Source of the DNA: Paludibacter sp.
GTDB taxonomy: Bacteria > Bacteroidota > Bacteroidia > Bacteroidales > Paludibacteraceae
Assembly: GCA_031292575.1 (NCBI GenBank)
Contig: JARLGX010000002.1
Span: 62,001-126,000, forward strand
Direction of reading: 5' to 3'
Length of the DNA stretch: 64,000 nucleotides
Shown here: in pieces, positions 51,958 through 60,310 of the stretch
How positions within the stretch are numbered: position 1 is the first letter of the stretch
Layout of the letters: each line of letters begins with the position of its first letter
Position numbers and translations under genes: made by a program
Notes under the pieces: generated by a model
What the model was told of the DNA's origin: nothing
The model's database searches: none
What the model saw: only the letters and a program-made list of their open reading frames with translations

Positions 51958-53559
51958 CTACTTTTTCATTGTAATCAATATAACGCCGTTTGTTGCCTGC
52001 TCACCATACTGGGCAACTAATTCTGCTTTTCTTTTTTCAGAATCCGCTTTTATAACATTAATGGATTCAATAGTCTCAGGTTTTATAATTTTAACATCAA
52101 AGTCTTTTGACTTTATATTTCCATCAACCACAAAAACCGGTGGATTTTTCGGATCAATTTCTTTTACTTTGGGTGCCTCCAGGTCGGAAGCTTGCTTGCC
52201 ATATCCAACAACTACTAAACCTTTTTTCTTACTTGAAATAGAATTAGTACCATCATCTAATTTAAATGTAATAGGTAAGGTATAATAAACAGACACCTTT
52301 TTCCCATTTTGTTCTCCAGGAACCCAGTCTTTCATAGCATTTACAACTCGCAATGCTTCTTGATCCAAACTAGATGAAATGCTCCTGAGAATTTCTGAAT
52401 TTACAACCTTGCCGTCAGCATTGACAACAAAACGAACAATAGTAACACCTTGTTGATTATTCTTCTGAGCTTCTACAGGATATCTAATACTTTGAGTAAG
52501 ATACTCTATCAACCCTTTTTCTCCACCAGGATATTGGGGCATTTTTTCAACCACAGTATAAACTTTATTGTCACCAACCTGAGGTTCGTTAGACTTAACA
52601 GGTTGAATTGTTGTAGAAGACTGATTATCTTCTGATTTTTTTTGATTTAATTTTGTTTCATTACTATTTATAAAAGCTTTTTTTGCTGTGCTTACTAATG
52701 TTTCTGCATTGCTCGAAAGCACCAGAGCCAATGCCAATGGGACGATAAGCGAGTATTTCAATAATCCCGCTTTGTTGGTTTTTTGTTGATTCATCATAAT
52801 AATTCTTTTTTTAAGGGGTAAAACATTAAATTTATTGACAAGTGTTACGTTAGGAACCTGATAGGATAATTGCAGTAAATGGTACTGATAGTTTTTACTG
52901 TCGAAGCCGGATTCCAACACATTGTTATCTGCCAGGAATTCCAAGTTCTGACGAATTTCGCGTTTGAGCATCCAAGCTGCCGGATTGAACCAACAAACAA
53001 TAGTCAAAATTTCACTCAGTAGTACATCCAAACTGTGCAACTGACGGGCATGAGTCAGTTCATGCGTCAGTATTTGTTTTGTTTCCAGTTCGGTGTGCAA
53101 AGTGGGATTAATAAAAATTGCATGGAAAAAGGAGAAAGGCGTAATTTTCGTTTCAATCTTCACAACCTTTGTTCCCTGAAGCAGTAGAGTTTCTCCACGC
53201 ATTTTCCAGCGAAGAATGGAGCCCAACTGAACAACCATTCTGACAAGCAAAACAAGTGAAACTAACGCATAAAGCGCCAACAGAATATTTTCGACTGTAA
53301 AGTTTGAAGTTGGTTTTGAGTTAACAGTAATGCCTTGCAATTGAACGTAATTAGCCATAATCGCCTGCATGGGTTCTTGTTTTTCGAGCCAACCCGAAAG
53401 TGAAATAAGCGGATAAACTGCCGACAGGAATACACTAAAAACCAGATAATATCTCCGTGTTTTCCAAAAAGTATCTCCGGCAAAGAACAATCGGTAAAAG
53501 ATGTAAAACAAGGCTATCGCGATGTTTACTTTCAAAAAATACATGAGTGCGTCGTTCAT
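51958..53559 (-). CDS. M56 (BlaR1-like) membrane metalloprotease fused to a TonB C-terminal domain
   Basis: This 533-residue protein has about four transmembrane segments (about 4-25, 37-55, 91-112 and 266-282), a cytosolic zinc protease with THELTHARQLHSLD (H166, E167, H170) and EFLADNNV, then a periplasmic part: TonB C-terminal-like (about 333-434) and a plug-like piece ending QYGEQATNGVILIT (518-530). The penicillin-sensing domain of BlaR1 is absent. It starts within the 4-bp overlap with the BlaI-like gene, so signal transmission would be by cleavage of that repressor in response to an unidentified stimulus at the TonB-type domain (inference). Confidence 0.88.
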   Translation of the reverse strand: MNDALMYFLKVNIAIALFYIFYRLFFAGDTFWKTRRYYLVFSVFLSAVYPLISLSGWLEKQEPMQAIMANYVQLQGITVNSKPTSNFTVENILLALYALVSLVLLVRMVVQLGSILRWKMRGETLLLQGTKVVKIETKITPFSFFHAIFINPTLHTELETKQILTHELTHARQLHSLDVLLSEILTIVCWFNPAAWMLKREIRQNLEFLADNNVLESGFDSKNYQYHLLQLSYQVPNVTLVNKFNVLPLKKRIIMMNQQKTNKAGLLKYSLIVPLALALVLSSNAETLVSTAKKAFINSNETKLNQKKSEDNQSSTTIQPVKSNEPQVGDNKVYTVVEKMPQYPGGEKGLIEYLTQSIRYPVEAQKNNQQGVTIVRFVVNADGKVVNSEILRSISSSLDQEALRVVNAMKDWVPGEQNGKKVSVYYTLPITFKLDDGTNSISSKKKGLVVVGYGKQASDLEAPKVKEIDPKNPPVFVVDGNIKSKDFDVKIIKPETIESINVIKADSEKRKAELVAQYGEQATNGVILITMKK

Positions 53560-53912
53560 TTCTTTTCGATGAGTTTGATTATTTCCTGTAATTCTTCGGC
53601 CGTGATTTGCTGTTTTTCGACAAAGAAACTGACCATTTCTTTATACGAGTTCTCGAAATAGTTTTGCACCACGCCCGACATAAATTTCGATTTGTATTCG
53701 CTTTCTTCCATTACCGGACTATACTCGTAAGTATTTCCGTAGCGTGTTGCTTTTACGTAGCCTTTTCTTTCCAAATTTTTTACAATAGATGCCACCGTGG
53801 TGTAAGGTGGTTGCGGTTCATCCATGCGTTGTATAAAATCCTTTATAAAGCCTTTGCCCTGCTGAAATATAATCAGCATCATTTCTTCTTCCTGATTAGT
53901 TAGTTTTTCCAT
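53556..53912 (-). CDS. BlaI/MecI/CopY-family transcriptional repressor
   Basis: The 118-residue winged-helix protein has the typical KLTNQEEEMMLIIFQQGKG, PPYTTVASIVKNLERKGYV (recognition helix) and KSKFMSGVVQNYFENSYKEMVSFF dimerisation region. It overlaps the BlaR-like gene by 4 bp, implying coupling. A possible operator for it lies at 54029-54062. No beta-lactamase gene is nearby, so the name refers to the family only. Confidence 0.92.
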   Translation of the reverse strand: MEKLTNQEEEMMLIIFQQGKGFIKDFIQRMDEPQPPYTTVASIVKNLERKGYVKATRYGNTYEYSPVMEESEYKSKFMSGVVQNYFENSYKEMVSFFVEKQQITAEELQEIIKLIEKK

Positions 53913-54028
53913 AATTATTTATTTTCCGGGTCTCGTGAGTTCCAACTCGCGGTTTTATTTAATTTATCGCGAATCAGAATTTACAAACCCCGTTTTTATT
54001 CTTATAACGTATTCATTTATTGCTTAAT

Positions 54029-54062
54029 TACGAATACTTCGCAAAACTACGAAACTTTCGTA
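54029..54062. promoter_or_regulatory. Inverted repeat, candidate BlaI-type operator
   Basis: Arms TACGAATACTTCG (54029-54041) and CGAAACTTTCGTA (54050-54062) match at 10 of 13 positions around an 8-bp spacer. It lies between the BlaI-like gene and the divergent S8 protease gene, 117 bp from the repressor start. Confidence 0.45.
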
Positions 54063-54138
54063 TTACTTATTCTATTCATTCAATCTTTTATATATTTTTA
54101 AATATTCATGAAAAAAGCAACACTTCCGTAAAAAATCG

Positions 54139-54146
54139 TATTTTTG
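54139..54146 (+). promoter_or_regulatory. -7 box of the S8 protease gene
   Basis: TATTTTTG lies 20 bp before the ATG at 54167, within a longer open frame that begins at 54020. It favours ATG 54167 as the true start. Confidence 0.55.
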
Positions 54147-54166
54147 CAGCAATAAATACCAAGCTT

Positions 54167-55816
54167 ATGGGAAACTCTACTAATAGAACAAGATTTATCG
54201 GCTTTTTTATTGTTTTTCTGCTGCTAAGTTCTGTTGTAGTACAGGCTCAGACAAGCTATTATTTTTATGTTCAGTTCAAAGACAAAAATAATACGCCATA
54301 TTCCCTTTCAAATCCAGCAGATTTTCTCTCAGCGCGTTCCATTGCCCGTCGGACTGCCTTTGGAATAAGCTGCGATTCGACCGATTTGCCTGTTAATCTA
54401 TCTTATTTGCAGCAAATTAAAAATCTTGGCATACAGGTGCATAATGTAAGCAAATGGATGAATGGTGCCACGGTTTTACTATCCGATTCAAGTTTAATGA
54501 GCCAGATACGGAGTTTATCGTGTGTGAAATTTGTAGAATATACCGGTTTGCTCAATGGACCAGTACTTGCTCCATCAAGTAAAGTTACATCTCAAAAAGC
54601 AACTCTTAATTATGGTGTAGCTACAACTCAAATTAATCAGCTTAATGGTACAGGTCTGCATAATGAAGGCTATCGGGGAAAAGGAATTCAAATTGCCGTA
54701 ATTGATGCTGGTTTTACAAATGTGAACATTAATCCCTGTTTTGATAGTTTGCGACTGCAGGGGCGGTTACTCGGAACCAAAGATATAATTAACCCAAATT
54801 CGAATATTTTTGCGGAAGATACACACGGAGCCATGGTTTTGTCGACCATGACAGGAAATTTGCCCGGACAGTTTTTGGGAACTGCCCCTGACGCTTCATT
54901 TTGGCTTATAAGAACGGAGTATTCTCCAACGGAATATAAAGTAGAAACAGATTTTTGGGCTTCAGGTATTGAATATGCCGACAGTGTGGGTGTGGATGTT
55001 GTAAATTCATCGTTGGGCTATACGCAGTTTGATGATCCTTTGATGAACTTCACGTATTCCGACATGAATGGCAAGGTGTCGCGTGCCAGTCGGGCAGCAA
55101 ATCTGGCAAGTAAAAAAGGAATCATAGTTTGTTCCAGTGCCGGAAATGAAGGCAATGCAAGTTGGCATTATATAAGTTCACCTGCCGACGCCGATGGAAT
55201 TGTAACAGTTGGAGCAATAACTTCAACGGGTATTTCAAGTGTTTTTTCGTCTTTCGGTCCAAGTTATGATGGGCGAATAAAACCTGAAATTTGTGCAATG
55301 GGAACAAGTGCTTCAGTGGTTAGCACCGGAGGTTTAACAACTACTGACAGCGGAACTTCTTTTTCATCGCCCATCACGGCCGGTTTGATGGCGTGTTTAT
55401 TACAACGATACAAAACATTAAATTCAACTTTAAACCTGACAACACTTTTAAATTCGGTTTTTGAAAGTGGAAGTTTATATAATAATCCTACTGCACAAAT
55501 GGGCTATGGAATTCCTGACTTTACACAAGCCGAACAAAACCTGATTACTCTAAATTCTTTACAACAGATTAATAACAGCAATTTAGTAGTAGCCTATAAT
55601 TCAGCAAATAAGAACTTAAACATTCGCTTTATAGGGGTTTTAAGTCCGGTACAAGCATCTGTGAGAATTTATTCCATTACAGGGAATATGCTCTTGAATC
55701 AATCGCTTGTCAACTCTTCTACCTATTTTAATGTTGATAATTTCCCAACGGGGATTTACGCGGTTTGCGTGACTGAAAATGGAAAAATGGAAACAAGGAA
55801 AATAATAATCCAATGA
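54167..55816 (+). CDS. S8 (subtilisin-like) peptidase with C-terminal sorting tail
   Basis: I start it at ATG 54167 (549 residues) because a signal peptide follows (MGNSTNRTRFIGFFIVFLLL…VQAQT) and a -7 box precedes it. The catalytic triad is intact: D180 (IAVIDAGF), H220 (EDTHGAMVLS), N327 (SSAGNEGN) and S398 (SGTSFSSPITAG). The last about 75 residues (SVRIYSITGNMLLNQSL…GIYAVCVTENGKMETRKIIIQ) match type A sorting tails of type IX secretion cargo. It is probably exported to the cell surface. Confidence 0.9.
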   Translation: MGNSTNRTRFIGFFIVFLLLSSVVVQAQTSYYFYVQFKDKNNTPYSLSNPADFLSARSIARRTAFGISCDSTDLPVNLSYLQQIKNLGIQVHNVSKWMNGATVLLSDSSLMSQIRSLSCVKFVEYTGLLNGPVLAPSSKVTSQKATLNYGVATTQINQLNGTGLHNEGYRGKGIQIAVIDAGFTNVNINPCFDSLRLQGRLLGTKDIINPNSNIFAEDTHGAMVLSTMTGNLPGQFLGTAPDASFWLIRTEYSPTEYKVETDFWASGIEYADSVGVDVVNSSLGYTQFDDPLMNFTYSDMNGKVSRASRAANLASKKGIIVCSSAGNEGNASWHYISSPADADGIVTVGAITSTGISSVFSSFGPSYDGRIKPEICAMGTSASVVSTGGLTTTDSGTSFSSPITAGLMACLLQRYKTLNSTLNLTTLLNSVFESGSLYNNPTAQMGYGIPDFTQAEQNLITLNSLQQINNSNLVVAYNSANKNLNIRFIGVLSPVQASVRIYSITGNMLLNQSLVNSSTYFNVDNFPTGIYAVCVTENGKMETRKIIIQ

Positions 55817-55856
55817 GTTTGTAAAACAAGAAAGTTTTTTAAAGTAAAAAATAGCT

Positions 55857-55903
55857 CAAAACTTTCTAACTTTACAAACTTTCTAACTTTATGAAATAAT
55901 TTA
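55857..55903. repeat. Short direct repeats between the S8 protease gene and xseA
   Basis: ACTTTCTAACTTTACAAACTTTC and ACTTTCTAACTTTATG form two adjoining imperfect copies (about 17 bp each), in a gap of 87 bp. Confidence 0.45.
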
Positions 55904-57142
55904 ATGACTTCAATAACTCTTTCCGAACTTACCGATCAAATTCAACAAACAATTCGGTTGAGTTTCAATTCAACTGTATGGATTCGTGCCGAAATAAGTG
56001 AGTTGCGCGAAAATTCGGGTGGGCATTGTTATTTGGAGTTAATTGAAAAGGATAGCGATTCGGATACATTATTGGCTAAAACAAAGGCTACAATCTGGGC
56101 TTCGACTTACCGTATGTTGAAACCATATTTCGAAAGCAGTACAGGACAAACACTCCGGTCGGGATTGAACGTGTTAGTTGCTGTTTCAGTTGAATTTCAC
56201 GGGGTTTACGGGTTTAGCTTGATTATTCGGGATATAGATCCCACATTCACAATTGGTGAAATGGCTGCGCGCCGAATGCAAATTATTCGTCAGTTAGAAG
56301 AAGATGGAATAGCTGACATGAACAAACAATTGAGATTTCCACAACTGCCGCAACGATTAGCTATTATTTCGTCTCCAACCGCCGCCGGCTATGGCGATTT
56401 TTGCGATCAACTGAATAATGATTCTTCTCATTTTGCATTCAGCAAAAAACTTTTTCCGGCTGTAATGCAAGGTGAACAAGCCGAGTCATCTATTATATCT
56501 GCATTGGAAAAGATTTTTGAAAATATTGAACTGTTTGATGTGGTGGTGATTATTCGTGGGGGTGGTGCCACAACAGATTTGGCTTGCTTTGATTCGTACG
56601 AACTTGCTTTAAACTGTGCCCAATTTCCATTACCCATTATTGCCGGAATAGGGCATCAGCGCGATATTTCAATTTTGGATATGGTGGCTCATACCAGTGT
56701 GAAAACACCCACGGCAGCAGCAGAATTCTTGATTTATCAGTTGCAACAAACCGAAAAGTATACGGTTGATATACTCTCAGATATTCTGAATCAGGTTAAA
56801 AACAGAATCGAAATTGAAAATCGGCTTGTGGATCAAATGCAAATGCGGATTAAACAAACCTTGCGGGGCTGGGTAATGCAAAAAACGCATTTACTCGACA
56901 AGCAAAAAAACCGTTTCCAATCAAGTTTGCGTATGCAACTTGTAAGGCAAAACAACAAGTTACTTTTGCTCGAAAAAAATATCGAGACCCATTCGCCGGC
57001 ATTTTTATTAAAACATGGCTACACTATCACAACGTTGAATGGAAAACGGATTACTTCAGCAAAACAAGTAAAACAAGGCGATAAAATTCGTACATTTGTG
57101 GTTGATGGAGATTTTGGAAGCGAAATTACCTCTAACTCATAA
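55904..57142 (+). CDS. xseA: Exodeoxyribonuclease VII large subunit
   Basis: This 412-residue nuclease subunit has an N-terminal OB-fold (LSELTDQIQQTIRLSFNSTVWIRAEISELRENSGGHCYLEL) and the catalytic core with RLAIISSPTAAGYGDF, VVVIIRGGGATTDLACFDSYELA and AGIGHQRDISILDMVAHTSVKTPTAAAEFLI. A coiled-coil region follows and the C-terminal KHGYTITTLNGKRITSAKQVKQGD domain is usual. The small subunit gene xseB is not next to it. Confidence 0.95.
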   Translation: MTSITLSELTDQIQQTIRLSFNSTVWIRAEISELRENSGGHCYLELIEKDSDSDTLLAKTKATIWASTYRMLKPYFESSTGQTLRSGLNVLVAVSVEFHGVYGFSLIIRDIDPTFTIGEMAARRMQIIRQLEEDGIADMNKQLRFPQLPQRLAIISSPTAAGYGDFCDQLNNDSSHFAFSKKLFPAVMQGEQAESSIISALEKIFENIELFDVVVIIRGGGATTDLACFDSYELALNCAQFPLPIIAGIGHQRDISILDMVAHTSVKTPTAAAEFLIYQLQQTEKYTVDILSDILNQVKNRIEIENRLVDQMQMRIKQTLRGWVMQKTHLLDKQKNRFQSSLRMQLVRQNNKLLLLEKNIETHSPAFLLKHGYTITTLNGKRITSAKQVKQGDKIRTFVVDGDFGSEITSNS

Positions 57143-57221
57143 AAGGGAATAAAATTACAACCTCTTAGTATAAACCACATGATTCAATCTTTTATATAAA
57201 TAAAAAACAAAGCTAACTTAG

Positions 57222-57245
57222 TTCCCCTTTAGGGTTTAGGGGTTC
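57222..57245. repeat. Solitary half of the TGACCCC repeat family
   Basis: TTCCCCTTTAGGGTTTAGGGG with TTC in place of TCA is a diverged single end of the family, 15 bp upstream of folB. CTAACTTAG before it (57213-57221) matches the flank of the other copies. Confidence 0.65.
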
Positions 57246-57259
57246 TTGAAAAACATATT

Positions 57260-57616
57260 ATGAGCAAAATTATTCTCGAAAATATGGAGTTCCATGCGTT
57301 TCACGGTTGTTTGGACTTTGAACAAAAGCTTGGCAATACATTTGTCGTAAGTGTAACTATGGAATTAGATACAATGCATGCAGGTCAAACCGATGATTTG
57401 GAACATACGCTTAATTATCAGTCGGTTTATGATGTAGTGAAAAGAGAAATGAAAACTCCGTCTAAACTCATAGAACATGTTGGACAGCGAATTTTTGACA
57501 GTATTTTTAAAGAGTTCCAACAGATTAAAGAATTGGAAATAAAGCTTTCGAAGCTTAATCCACCACTTGGGGGAAAGGTGGAAAGAGTAACAATTGAACT
57601 AAAAAAAAGTCGTTAA
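57260..57616 (+). CDS. folB: Dihydroneopterin aldolase
   Basis: FolB cleaves dihydroneopterin to hydroxymethyl-dihydropterin and glycolaldehyde in folate synthesis. The 118-residue protein has the N-terminal EFHAFHGCLDFEQKLGNTFVV and KLNPPLGGKVERVTIE segments of the tunnel-fold active site, with YQSVYDVVKREM in between. Other folate genes are not adjacent. Confidence 0.93.
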   Translation: MSKIILENMEFHAFHGCLDFEQKLGNTFVVSVTMELDTMHAGQTDDLEHTLNYQSVYDVVKREMKTPSKLIEHVGQRIFDSIFKEFQQIKELEIKLSKLNPPLGGKVERVTIELKKSR

Positions 57617-57635
57617 TCTTTTTAAAAGAAATATT

Positions 57636-57842
57636 ATGAATAATTATTTGAAACGTTTTTTGCAATTTGTAGTGATATTTATTCTTGCCGAAGCTGTAAA
57701 TATTATCTTAAGGTACTATCGAACAGATGAATGGGATTTTTCAGTACACAATTGGACTGGTTGGATTCTTTTGGCAATAGTATTCTTTGGTGTGGAAATT
57801 TATCAAACCCTCAAAAACAACAAGAATAAAAAAACAGATTAA
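57636..57842 (+). CDS. Small membrane protein of unknown function
   Basis: The 68-residue protein has two hydrophobic segments (about 9-25 and 42-57) flanked by basic residues (LKRFL, LKNNKNKK). It follows folB by 19 bp. I recognise no family; small size makes this a likely but unproven gene. Confidence 0.5.
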   Translation: MNNYLKRFLQFVVIFILAEAVNIILRYYRTDEWDFSVHNWTGWILLAIVFFGVEIYQTLKNNKNKKTD

Positions 57843-57918
57843 ACGCAAATTTTGCAATATATTTCAATAAAAATGCAATTGAATGCTTTCAATCTTCACT
57901 GTTTTCAATCAAAATGAT

Positions 57919-57926
57919 TATTTTTG
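57919..57926 (+). promoter_or_regulatory. -7 box upstream of the POT transporter gene
   Basis: TATTTTTG fits the TAnnTTTG element. Transcription would start about 57933, upstream of a terminator-like hairpin and 85 bp before the ATG. Confidence 0.55.
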
Positions 57927-57961
57927 CACACACTTTAGAATTATTAAAAATATATATTTTG

Positions 57962-57992
57962 ATGAACGCTGAACAATCAGCGTTCATTTTTT
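57962..57992 (+). terminator. Terminator-like hairpin in the leader of the POT transporter gene
   Basis: ATGAACGCTGA (57962-57972) pairs perfectly with TCAGCGTTCAT (57977-57987) around an ACAA loop, directly followed by a six-T tract (57987-57992). It lies between a -7 box and the start codon of the transporter gene, which is where an attenuator would be. Confidence 0.72.
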
Positions 57993-58018
57993 AATTATAA
58001 ATCAATAAATAGAATAGT

Positions 58019-59566
58019 ATGCCATCAACTGAACTAAAACAAGGACATCCGAAAGGACTTTACTTTGTATTTGCAACCGGGATGTCTGAGCGTTTCAGCT
58101 ATTACGGAATGCGAGCACTTTTCACGCTTTACCTCATCAAAGCTCTGGTGATGGACAAAGAATTAGCATCTACCATTTACGGCAATTACACAGGGTTGGT
58201 TTATCTGACTCCGTTAATTGGTGGTTATGTTGCCGATCGTTATTGGGGTATGCGTCGTTCAATTTTTTGGGGTGCTGTGATGATGGTTTTAGGTCAGCTA
58301 TTTATGTTTACTAGTGCTTTAAATTATCATAATGCAGATTTTGCAAGGTATATGATGTACGGAGGTCTGGCTCTGTTAATTTTTGGGAACGGATTCTTCA
58401 AGCCTAATATTACAACCATTGTTGGTCAGCTATACGAACCCGGCGATAAACGTCTTGACTCTGCATTTACCATTTTTTATATGGGAATAAATGTTGGTGC
58501 ATTTATCGCTCCTTTACTTTGTGGTTTTGTTGGAGATACAGGCAATCCGGCAGATTTTAAATGGGGATTTTTAGCTGCAGCAGTAGGAATGATGTTTAGT
58601 TTGATACTATTTATTGGCTGGAAAAATAAATTTTTGGTTGGACCAAAAGGCGAACAATTGGGAATTATTGCAGCAGGAAAGGTGGAAGCTCATAAATCTG
58701 AAAAAGAAGCTGCACCTGAAAAAAGTACGAATCAGAACATGATGACTTTTCTGCTTTGGGGAATTGGAGCATTAGTTTTATACTGTGTATTCCGTTTTGC
58801 GCTGAATTTTGATTTAATAGGTGCCGCCATTTTTGCATTGTGTATTATCATTCCAGCTTATGTTATTACCGATAGTTCGCTTACTAAAATAGAAAGGCAA
58901 CGCATTTGGGTGATTTATATAATTGCCTTTTTTGTTATATTTTTCTGGTCAGCATTCGAACAGGCAGGTGCATCCCTGACATTCTTTGCTGATGAACAGA
59001 CTAACCGCCATATTTTTGGGTGGGTTATGCCTGCCAGTTATTTCCAATCGTTTAATCCGGTTTTTGTTGTACTATTTGCACCGGTGCTCTCCATGTTGTG
59101 GACTAAGCTAGGACAAAAGAATTTGGAGCCGGCCTCGCCTATCAAACAGTCAATGGGCTTATTCTTGCTCGCTTTGGGATATTTAGTGATTGCTTTGGGA
59201 GTAAAAGATGTGGCTCCAGGCGTGAAAGTAAGCATTCTTTGGTTGACAAGTTTATATTTCATTCACAGTATGGGCGAATTAATGCTTTCGCCTATCGGGT
59301 TATCCATGGTAAATAAGCTGGCACCCATGCGCTTTGCATCCTTGTTGATGGGTGTTTGGTATATGTCTAATGCGGCTGCCAATAAGTTTGCTGGGATGCT
59401 TAGCGGGCTTTATCCTGAAGTTGGTAAAACAAAAGCCATTCTGGGATACCATATCACAACGCTATATGATTTCTTTATGCTTTTCGTGATTATGTCCGGG
59501 GTTGCAGCCATCATTCTTTTTGGACTTTCCAAATGGTTACAAAAATTGATGCATGGTGTGAAATAA
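58019..59566 (+). CDS. POT/PTR-family proton-coupled peptide transporter (MFS)
   Basis: This 515-residue transporter has 12 or more transmembrane helices and the family's signatures FATGMSERFSYYGMRALFTLYL and GNGFFKPNITTIVGQLY with GINVGAFIAPLLCGFVGD. The first glutamate of the usual E-x-x-E-R proton-coupling motif is replaced (G-M-S-E-R). Substrates of relatives are di- and tripeptides. The gene has its own promoter with a terminator-like hairpin in the leader and ends at a palindromic terminator. Confidence 0.9.
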   Translation: MPSTELKQGHPKGLYFVFATGMSERFSYYGMRALFTLYLIKALVMDKELASTIYGNYTGLVYLTPLIGGYVADRYWGMRRSIFWGAVMMVLGQLFMFTSALNYHNADFARYMMYGGLALLIFGNGFFKPNITTIVGQLYEPGDKRLDSAFTIFYMGINVGAFIAPLLCGFVGDTGNPADFKWGFLAAAVGMMFSLILFIGWKNKFLVGPKGEQLGIIAAGKVEAHKSEKEAAPEKSTNQNMMTFLLWGIGALVLYCVFRFALNFDLIGAAIFALCIIIPAYVITDSSLTKIERQRIWVIYIIAFFVIFFWSAFEQAGASLTFFADEQTNRHIFGWVMPASYFQSFNPVFVVLFAPVLSMLWTKLGQKNLEPASPIKQSMGLFLLALGYLVIALGVKDVAPGVKVSILWLTSLYFIHSMGELMLSPIGLSMVNKLAPMRFASLLMGVWYMSNAAANKFAGMLSGLYPEVGKTKAILGYHITTLYDFFMLFVIMSGVAAIILFGLSKWLQKLMHGVK

Positions 59567-59583
59567 TTTTTTTAGTTTATAAT

Positions 59584-59621
59584 AAAAAATCCTTTGCACA
59601 AATTTGTGCAAAGGATTTTTT
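59584..59621. terminator. Bidirectional intrinsic terminator between POT and phosphoesterase genes
   Basis: A perfect 38-bp palindrome (arms AAAAAATCCTTTGCACAAA and complement, centre between 59602 and 59603) carries A- and T-runs at its ends, fitting termination of both convergent genes. Confidence 0.85.
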
Positions 59622-60127
59622 TACTTTTCAATTTCTTTTGGATTCAATTCAATCACTTCCAAATTTTGAATTTTATCTCCATCAATTTCAAGACGAATCA
59701 ATGTTTGAACTTTGTGAAAACCATATTTACCAGATGCTCCAGGATTGATATGCAATAAATCGAGTGGTTTATCGTATTTTACTTTCAGTATATGTGAATG
59801 ACCGCAAACAAAGAGTTTGGGTGGCTGTTGAAAAATTGCAGGACGAACCAACGGATCGTATTTTCCGGGATAACCGCCAATGTGAGTAAGCCATACTTTT
59901 ACGTCTTCGCATAAAAATCGGTTATGTTGAGGAAAAAGTGAACGTATTTCGTATCCGTCAATATTCCCCCAAACTCCGCGTAGAGGTTTGAATGCTTGCA
60001 GTCGATTGACAACTTCTAACGAACCCCAATCGCCACAGTGCCAGATTTCATCGCAAGCTGCAAAATGCTCCAAAATTCGGTCATCAAGCATTCCGTGGGT
60101 GTCTGAAAGGATTCCGATACGTGTCAT
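59621..60127 (-). CDS. YfcE/MJ0936-type metallophosphoesterase
   Basis: The 168-residue protein is a calcineurin-like phosphoesterase of the YfcE type. The dimetal ligands are in GILSDTHG (D9, H11), HCGDWGS (D38), WGNIDG (N/D) and CGHSHILKV (H-x-H). It should act on phosphodiesters or monoesters in the cytosol; the natural substrate is unknown. Confidence 0.9.
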   Translation of the reverse strand: MTRIGILSDTHGMLDDRILEHFAACDEIWHCGDWGSLEVVNRLQAFKPLRGVWGNIDGYEIRSLFPQHNRFLCEDVKVWLTHIGGYPGKYDPLVRPAIFQQPPKLFVCGHSHILKVKYDKPLDLLHINPGASGKYGFHKVQTLIRLEIDGDKIQNLEVIELNPKEIEK

Positions 60128-60248
60128 TTAATTCGCTATTTAATGTTCATATTCATTGCAAAAGTAATAAAATTCAACAATTAAAGTGCAGAAAAATTGG
60201 GTCAGAATTCAAGGAAGTGCTTATTTTGCGCAGGTTTATATTTTAACA

Positions 60249-60280
60249 TTTTGTTTGTAAATTGAATTTCGCTACTTTTG
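60249..60280 (+). promoter_or_regulatory. Promoter of the M23-dxr-methylase-rseP block
   Basis: TTTTG (60249-60253) and TACTTTTG (60273-60280) are 19 bp apart, the standard Bacteroidota arrangement, 30 bp before the ATG at 60311. Confidence 0.68.
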
Positions 60281-60310
60281 TAACCTTTTCGGCTCTACAG
60301 AAAAATTTCA

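Noticed and set aside
51958-53912. Beta-lactam resistance locus
   Set aside because: Only the repressor and protease families match; there is no beta-lactamase gene and the sensor lacks a penicillin-binding domain.
54020-54166. 49-codon N-terminal extension of the S8 protease
   Set aside because: It covers the candidate operator and the -7 box, and the signal peptide begins only at 54167.
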